The notes beneath the pieces are model-generated. The model was given only the letters and a program-made list of their open reading frames with translations. It ran no database searches and had not been told where the DNA came from. From Hanleya hanleyi (lineage: Eukaryota; Mollusca; Polyplacophora; Lepidopleurida; Hanleyidae), in contig JAVTVY010025264.1 of the NCBI GenBank assembly GCA_036873755.1, forward strand, positions 51,502 to 115,501: a stretch of DNA of 64,000 bases. Direction: 5' to 3'. A program made the translations under genes and the position numbers. Positions 57,766 through 64,000 of the stretch are shown here, one piece after another (within the stretch, counting starts at the first letter, position 1; every line of letters begins with the position of its first letter).

Positions 57766-58545
57766 GTAAAATTTTTCCTGAAAAAAAAAAACGAAAAACG
57801 GACTTTATCGAAAAACCTGGGAAAATGCCTATATGGGGTATGGGTGGTATATAGGTCGCCGGGCTTAACGGGGCTCGCCTGTCAATAGAGTTATCTCCCC
57901 CTAGTTCCAGGGTGGGTGTATGTAAAAATTTTCCTGAAAAAATACGGAATACGGACTTTATTCTAAATTACGGGAAAATGCCTATATGGGGTATGGGAGG
58001 TATAGGACCATCCTGGGAAACCTACTTCTCCACATTTGCGGTATAGGTTGTGGGGTCTCGTTTTCTTAGTCTCGTCAAAACAAACATGATAAGAAGTGTC
58101 CCGGAGCGAAACGGTGAAATTTTTGAAAAAAGTCACCGAGCCTCATATAGTCCCATACTAGGGTATAGGACCGATGTTTGTCCCCCCTGGGAAACGTACT
58201 TCTATACATTTGCGGTAGGGTTGTGGGATCTCGTTTTACTCGTCTCGTCATGTAGAACACGATAGGAAGTGTCCCCGTGCGAATCGGTGAAATTTTTGAA
58301 AAAGTACGATATAGCCCCATATAGACATATATATATAAATATATATTCCCATACTGGGGTATAGGACCGATGTTTGTCCCCCTGGGAAACCCACTTCTCC
58401 ACATTTGCGGTAGGGTTGTTTTTCACGTCTCGACATTTAGAGCACGATGGGTAGGGTTGCGGAGCGAATTGGTGAAATTTTTGAAAAAAGTCACCAAGGC
58501 CTGGGTAGGCCCATAGGCCTATACTGCATGGCTATGGGTGTATAG
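57766..58545. repeat. 173 bp satellite block, copy 1
   Basis: A leading segment (GGTGGTATATAGGTCGCCGG, GAGTTATCTCCCCCTAGTTC) is followed by units with GTTGTGGGGTCTCGTTTT and GGTGAAATTTTTGAAAAAAG; the latter occurs at about 58113, 58286 and 58470. The block recurs in the same orientation at 61170-61875. Confidence 0.9.
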
Positions 58546-59651
58546 GGCCATACAGGGTGGACATGTTGGAGTCTAGGTGAGTCCCTGGTGGTCCAATGGG
58601 GTCGAGTGAGGTCTTATTTTGAAGCTCTCGTGCAGCAGCATCCGACTGGGCTAATGGTTCGTCCGTGTTCAATAGTCTGCGCATGCGCAGTCTGGCCATA
58701 GTATAGAAAACAGGCATTTTGGGTGCTATGTAGGGGTGTGTTTGGGTTAGAGATGGGCTAATCACGGTTCGAATGGGTCGTGTGAGGTGTCAAAGTGAAG
58801 CTTGTGGGGGGTAGAGTCAGAATGGTGTGTTTTTGAATGCAAGTCGCGTCAATCTGCGCATGCGCAGTTGGTTGTATTAAGTAAAGTGGCCATTTTGGGG
58901 CAGTACATGAAGGTGTTTGGGGTAGAGATGGACCGCTATGGGTCCGAATGGGTCATGGAGGGTGTCAAAGTGAAGCTTGTGTGGGGTAGAGTCAGAATGG
59001 CGTGTTTTTGAATGCAAGTCGCGTCAATCTGCGCAGGCGCAGTTGGTTGTAGTAAGTAAAGTGGCCATTTTCGGGCAGTACATGAAGGTATTTGGGATCG
59101 AGATGGGCTATTCGCGGTTCGAATGCGTCCTGGAAGGTGTCATCTTGTAGTTCTCGGGGTGTACATTCCGATTTGAGGGATGTTCGCGTCATCTGTGACG
59201 TCATCGGTGACGTCATCGGTACGAGTAGTAGCGAAAGTGGACATTTTCGGGCAGTACATGAAGGTATTTGGGATCGAGATGGGCTATTCACGGTTCAAAT
59301 GCGTCCTGGAAGGTGTCATCTTGTAGTTCTCGGGGTGTACATTCCGATTTGAGAGATGTCCGCGTCATCTGTGACGTCATTGATGACGTCAACGGTACGA
59401 GTAGTAGCGAAAGTGGACATTTTGTGGGTGCGTGAGGGTGAGTTTGGTGTAGAGATGCACCATCCTTAGTCCGAATGCGTCGTGTGAGGTGTCGTTTTGT
59501 AGCTCTCCGGGTGTACATTCCGAATTGAGGCATGTCCGAAGCATCTGTGACGTCATCGATGACGTCATCAGTAGGAGTATTAGCGAAAGTGAGCCTTTTG
59601 GGGCAGTGCAGGAAGGTATTTGGTGTAGAGATGGACCATCCGCGTTGGTCA
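58546..59651. repeat. 176 bp satellite block, copy 1
   Basis: The first monomers have TCTGCGCATGCGCAG at 58676, 58853 and 59030. The next ones replace it with paired TGACGTCA sites, first members at 59196, 59372 and 59548. Flanks in all (GATGGGCTAWTCRCGGTTCG, GTGTCAAAGTGAAGCTTGTG or GTGTCATCTTGTAGTTCTC) show that they are variants of one monomer. The last monomer runs directly into coding DNA at 59652. Confidence 0.9.
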
Positions 59652-60571
59652 AATACCTGGATGTTACTGCTCGGGTAAAAGTATCGGACTTGGACTGTCT
59701 CTTTATGCTGCAGCACATAACCAAACGCCAGATTCAATTTGAAGGCCGTAGTTTGATCTTTGAAGATGGCTTCTACGTAGCTACGTAGACAGGCGAGGTC
59801 GGTCAGTCGGAAATTGTAGATATCTTGAATAGGGCGATGACGGTGGAAACAGTGCCGTATCATGGACCAATGGCGCCGATAGATGTCACTCACTGGATGG
59901 GCGCCCTGTAAGAGATCGCTAGGAACATTTATGGGCTCGTCCAGAAAATGTTCGATGTTGTCAGGCGTATGACTCGAAACCGTAACGGGGGGGTCCGGCT
60001 GGATATCCAGGCTCTGAACTGTGGGTATAGACGGGCTCTCCTTCATCGCATCACCAGTGGCATTCGTCTCCCCGGGCTCATCTTCACTAAGTCTGACCTT
60101 CCGCGGCTTCTCCTCAGTAGGAAGTTGTCGCACATGCCATGGTACCGGGGCATGAATCAACCGTTGGTGTCGCAGCAACTGACTGCGTCGTTTGAAGAGT
60201 TGACCACAACCGTTACATTGTTCCGTCGCGCCCTCGTGGAATGAGCGTTCGTGGCACAGTAAATGATCCTCCCGATTGAATGACCAGGTTGTACAAGTAT
60301 ACCGAGCATCGTTGTGGGTGGAGGCCTCGTGGCGTCGTAAATTATCTAGACGAGTAAACAGCTTCTGGCAAGTTGTGCAAGTGAACATCTTGGTGGTTGA
60401 CAGAGTGTCTGATGAAACGTCCAGGCCGCTTCCCTTCCTTTTATAGTTCGCTAGCTGGTGATCTATTTTTAGCACACTCAGTTCAACTATCCCAAGTCGA
60501 GGGCCGAGCCGTGACATCTTCGGTAACATCCGTGTCTCTTCGGTCACCTCCGTACCGTCAACGATCAACAT
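59652..60571 (-). CDS. C2H2 zinc-finger protein with conserved domain, truncated by satellite
   Basis: Reading from 60571, or more likely from the ATG at 60388, the protein has three C2H2-type fingers: FTCTTCQKLFTRLDNLRRHE (residues 63-86, complete), a second at 91-112 in which one zinc Cys is Trp (CTTW), and a third, CNGCGQLFKRRSQLLRHQ (119-140, complete). An acidic/Pro linker follows, then a conserved domain from about 210: SDIYRRHWSMIRHCF, YNFRLTDLACLRSYVEAIFK, AFKLNLAFGYVLQHKETVQV and RYFYPSSN. Coding ends at a junction with satellite DNA near 59652; the frame stays open to 59288 through satellite. I remember this domain from large invertebrate proteins of mobile elements, some with a family B DNA polymerase, but cannot confirm it. 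Confidence 0.65.
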
Positions 60572-60610
60572 GTAGACATATAGAGTATGTACGGCATGTT
60601 ATGGTATTCA

Positions 60611-61190
60611 TCAGTGCATGAGTGACGCATTCAGCCGATGGGAGTGGTCGGTCAGCTTGGTAACGAAAAACGTAACATTGGTCACACTCTCCACTGTCCA
60701 CTTGGTGTGGGGGCGTTGTTGTTGGGCCCATTCCAAGGGATCCACGGTGTCCAGTTTCTCCAGCATCGTCTCTAGCGACACTCGGTTAATGATGGTAAAC
60801 GGTTGGTCAAATACCCGGATGTTACTGCTCGGGTAAAAATATCGGACTTGGACTGTCTCTTTATGTTGCAGCACATAACCAAACGCCAGATTCAATTTGA
60901 AGGCCGTAGTTTGATCTTTGAAGATGGCTTCTACGTAGCTACGTAGACGGGCGAGGTCGGTCAGTCGGAAATTGTAGATATCTTGAATAGGGCGATGACG
61001 GCAGAAACAGTGCCGGATCATGGGCCAATGGCGCCGATAAATGTCACTCACTGGATGGTCTTCGTGTAACAGATCGCTGGGAACATTTATGGCTTCGTCC
61101 ACGAAGTGTACTTTACCCTCCACGTCGTACAAAATCTGGCCCAAGGTCTTGTCGTCGGAATTTGACTGTTGAATTAGGGCGACATATGGG
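60611..61190 (-). CDS. Second copy of the conserved domain, no zinc fingers
   Basis: An open frame running from before 61144 to 60611 shares with the neighbour a roughly 290 bp segment at about 95 percent identity (59652-59950 against 60806-61100). Upstream it differs: SNSDDKTLGQILYDVEGKVH. Downstream it continues where the other copy is cut: PFTIINRVSLETMLEKLDTV, QQRPHTKWTVESVTNVTFFV and TKLTDHSHR, then stops. The RPxTKW...VTNVTFFV block is a landmark I recall from the same element-borne family. The 5' side joins satellite-like sequence near 61170-61190. It is likely a fragment of a larger gene; the polymerase or other catalytic part is not here. Confidence 0.65.
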
Positions 61191-61875
61191 GTATGAGGGG
61201 TATATAGGTCGACGGGCTTAACGGGGCTTGTCTATCAATAGAGTTATCTCCCCCTAGTTCCAGGGTGGGTGTATGTAAAAATTTTCCTGAAAAAATACGG
61301 AATACGGACTTTATTCTAAATTACGGGAAAATGGCTATATGGGGTATGGGAGGTATAGGACCATCCTGGGAAACCTACTTCTCCACATTTGCGGTATAGG
61401 TTGTGGGGTCTCGTTTTACTCGTCTCGTCATTTAGAACATGATAGGAAGTGTCCCCTTGCGAATCGGTGAAATTTTTGAAAAAAGTCACCGAACCCCATA
61501 TAGTCCCATACTGAGGGTATAGGATCAATGTTTGTCCCCCTGGAAAACGTACTTCTATACTTTTGCGGTAGGGTTGTGGGGTCTCGTTTTACTCGTCTCG
61601 TCATTTAGAACATGATAGGAAGTGTCCCCGTGCGAATCGGTGAAATTTTTGAAAAAAGTCACCGAGCCCCATATAGACCCATACTGGGGTATAGGTTCAA
61701 TGTTTTATCCTACTGGGAAACCCACTTCTATACATTTGCGGTAGGGTTGTGGGGTCTCGTTTTACTCGTCTCGTCATTTAGAACACGATAGGAAGTGTTG
61801 CCGAGCGAATCGGTGAAATTTTTGAAAAAAGTCACCGAGGCCTGGGTAGGCCCATAGGCCTATACTGCATGGCTA
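61170..61875. repeat. 173 bp satellite block, copy 2
   Basis: Starts with ACATATGGGGTATGAGGGGT and GGCTTAACGGGGCTTGTC, a direct copy of the segment at 57827-57915; the GGTGAAATTTTTGAAAAAAG motif lies at about 61465, 61638 and 61810 (173 bp period). Confidence 0.9.
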
Positions 61876-63755
61876 TGGGTGTATAGGCCCATACGGGGTG
61901 GACATGTTGGAGTCTGGGTGGGCCACTCATGGTCCAATGGGGTCGAGTGAGGTCTTATTTTGAAGCTCTCGTGGAGGAGCACTTGACCACACTAATAGTT
62001 CGTCATGAATTTAGGCCAGGTCTTTTGCGCAGCTGCGCAATCTGGCCGTAGTATAGAAAACAGGCATTTGGGTGCTATGTAGGGTGTGTTTGGGATTAGA
62101 GATGAGCTAATCACGGTTCCGAATGGGTCGTGTGAGGTGTCAAAGTGAAGCTTGTGTGGGGTAGGGATGGGAATGGTGTGTTTTGAATGCATGTCGCGAT
62201 GTCTGCGTGTGGGTTCTGGTTGTAGTAAGTAAAGTGGACATTTTCGGGCAGTACATGAAGGTATTTGGGATCGAGATGGGCTATTCACGTTTCGAATGCG
62301 TCCTGGAAGGTGTCATCTTGTAGTTCTCCGGGTGTACATTCCGATTTGAGGGATGTTCGCGTCATCTGTGACGTCATCGGTGACGTCATCGGTACGAGTA
62401 GTAGCGAAAGTGGCCATTTTCGGGCAGTACATGAAAGGTATTTGGGGTCGAGATGGGCTATTCACGGTTCGAATGCGTCCTGGAAGGTGTCATCTTGTAG
62501 TTCTCGGGGTGTACATTCCGATTTAAGGGATGTCCGCGTCAATCTAATGACGTCATCGATTTGACCATCATGTTAATTTACTGAAATAGTAGCAAAGTGG
62601 ACATTCAGGCAGGAGCGTGAGGAAGAATACATTTAGGATCGTTATGATGAGCTATTCACGAGATTCGAATGCGTCCTCGAAGGTGTCATCTTGTAGTTCT
62701 CAGGGTGGCGTTTCCACGATTTGAGGATGTTCGCGTCATCTGTGACGTCATCGGTGACGTCATCGGTACCAGTAGTAGCGAAAGTGGACATTTTCAGGCA
62801 GTATGAAGGTATTTAGGGTCGAGATAGGCTATTCACGGTTCGAATGGGTCCTGGAAGGTGTCATCTTGTAGTTCTCGGGGTGTACATTCCGATTTGAGAG
62901 ACGGCTATCTCGCATCATCTTGACGTCATCTGGTGACGTCATCGGTACACGATGACGTAGCGAAAATGATTTTCGGGCAGTACATGAAGGTATTTGGGAT
63001 CGAGATGGGCTATTCACGGTTCGAATGCGTCCTGGAAGGTGTCATCTTGTAGTTCTCGGGGGTGTACATTCCGATTTGAGGGGTGTTCGCGTCATCGGTG
63101 ACGTCATCGGTGACGTCATCGGTACGAGTAGTAGCGAAAGTGGACATTTTCGGGCAGTACATGAAGGTATTTGGGGTCGAGATGGGCTATTCACGGTTCG
63201 AATGCGTCCTGGAAGGTGTCATCTTGTAGTTCTCGGGGTGTACATTCCGATTTGAGGATGTCCGCGTCATCTGTGACGTCATTGATGACGTCATCGGTAC
63301 GAGTAGTAGCGAAAGTGGACATTTTGTGGGTGCGTGGGGGTGAGTTTGGTGTAGATAGGGACTATCCTTAGTCCGAATGCGTCGTGTGAGGTGTCATTTT
63401 GTAGCTCTCGAGGTGTACATTCCGATTTGAGGGCATGTCCAAACTGTCCTGTGACGTCATCGATGACGTCATCAGTAGGAGTATTAGCGAAAGTGAGCCT
63501 TTTGGGGCAGTGCAGGAAGGTATTTGGTGTAGAGATGGACCATCCGCGTTGCGAATGCGTCGTGTGGGGTATCATGTTGTAGCTCTCGGAGTATACCTGA
63601 TTTCAGGGATATTTATAGCATCTGTGACGTCATTGGTGACGTCATTAGTACAAGTTGTAGCGAAAGTGGGCCTTTTTTAGCAGTGAAGGATGTTATTTGG
63701 TGTAGAGATGGACCATCCGCGGTCCAAATGGACCGTGTGTGGTGTCATCTTGTAG
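61876..63755. repeat. 176 bp satellite block, copy 2
   Basis: Direct-orientation counterpart of 58546-59651, with more monomers. First TGACGTCA of each monomer lies at 62369, 62548, 62743, 62921, 63099, 63274, 63452 and 63625, so the usual spacing is 173-179 bp. Most monomers hold two TGACGTCA sites 12 bp apart; one, at 63099, follows a further GTCATCGG and is partly expanded. The short frames here repeat one another and are not genes. Confidence 0.9.
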
Positions 63756-64000
63756 CAACGCCCACCAACACCATTCTTAATGCTTCAACGCCCTGGTGAA
63801 ATAGCTCAGAAGCTCTGATATTCCATGGAATTGTCACTAATTCTTCAAAATGCTGTGATGCCCGTCAACGCCCGTCGTTACACTTTAACACTCTAACATA
63901 ACGCCATGATATAGACCAGAGAGAGAACAACAACAGCAACAACAACAAGGATGACACATGAGAGAACAACAACAACAAGAAGTTTTTTTCATATAGTTTA
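63756..64000. repeat. Array edge and CAA simple repeat
   Basis: Satellite similarity stops near 63755. Short CAACGCCC-type repeats follow, then AACAACAACAAC-rich runs at 63925-63985. Nothing else is seen before the window ends. Confidence 0.6.

Noticed and set aside
58992..59400. Short repeated frames in the satellite (for example 59092-59352) as genes
   Set aside because: The same peptide recurs in every monomer because the DNA repeats; no start context or domain supports coding.
57766..63755. The two satellite blocks as ordinary LTRs of a retrotransposon
   Set aside because: They differ in length by hundreds of bases because of monomer number, consist of satellite monomers, and the enclosed DNA has no gag, RT, integrase or primer-binding site that I can see. 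The direct orientation is kept as an open observation.

Overview
The window looks like intergenic, transposon-dense DNA from an invertebrate, most likely a mollusc. The evidence is the kind of repeat present: several copies of a Naiad-type Penelope-like retroelement, non-LTR retrotransposon fragments, SINEs ending in a conserved tail plus an ACTC repeat, TTAA-target DNA transposons, and long satellite arrays. I found no convincing host exon, functional tRNA/rRNA gene or CRISPR array. The species call is inference; the repeat content is read from the sequence. Family names are from memory, since no database could be searched.

Layout. 1-7.1 kb: an RNase H-bearing LINE 3' fragment, a roughly 1.7 kb element built on a tandem array of TGACCTTTGACC motifs, and an inverted-repeat element interrupted by a Naiad-like fragment. 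7.1-15.3 kb: a pair of roughly 510 bp inverted repeats enclosing a tRNA-headed SINE, a long hairpin, a LINE with a 196 bp tandem repeat in its 3' end, a foldback MITE and a 2.0 kb Kolobok-like transposon with a broken THAP domain. 15.3-19.7 kb: a LINE 3' half, then two Naiad copies arranged tail to tail. 19.7-45 kb: mostly unassigned AT-rich DNA holding the best Naiad copy (24.6-27.2 kb), a piggyBac-like MITE family, an 1.8 kb TIR element, a LINE split by a Naiad insertion (37.6-38.9 kb), and SINEs. 45-52.7 kb: a Naiad copy split by a 570 bp TTAA-flanked MITE, then the youngest-looking LINE (809-codon endonuclease-RT frame). 52.9-56.5 kb: a Naiad tail, a 39-40 bp minisatellite and a 5S-rRNA-headed SINE. 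56.8-63.75 kb: GC-richer satellite blocks of 152, 173 and 176 bp periodicity, with a zinc-finger/conserved-domain coding segment between two similar satellite blocks in direct orientation.

How the parts relate. Nesting gives a relative chronology: RNase H LINE, then Naiad inserted into it; separately, Naiad, then a TTAA MITE inserted into that. The RNase H LINE and the SINEs share a 3' tail sequence, as expected if the LINE machinery mobilised the SINEs. The least explained part is 56.8-63.75 kb, where coding sequence resembling a mobile-element protein is embedded in satellite DNA whose monomers keep a palindromic centre but use two different palindromes.
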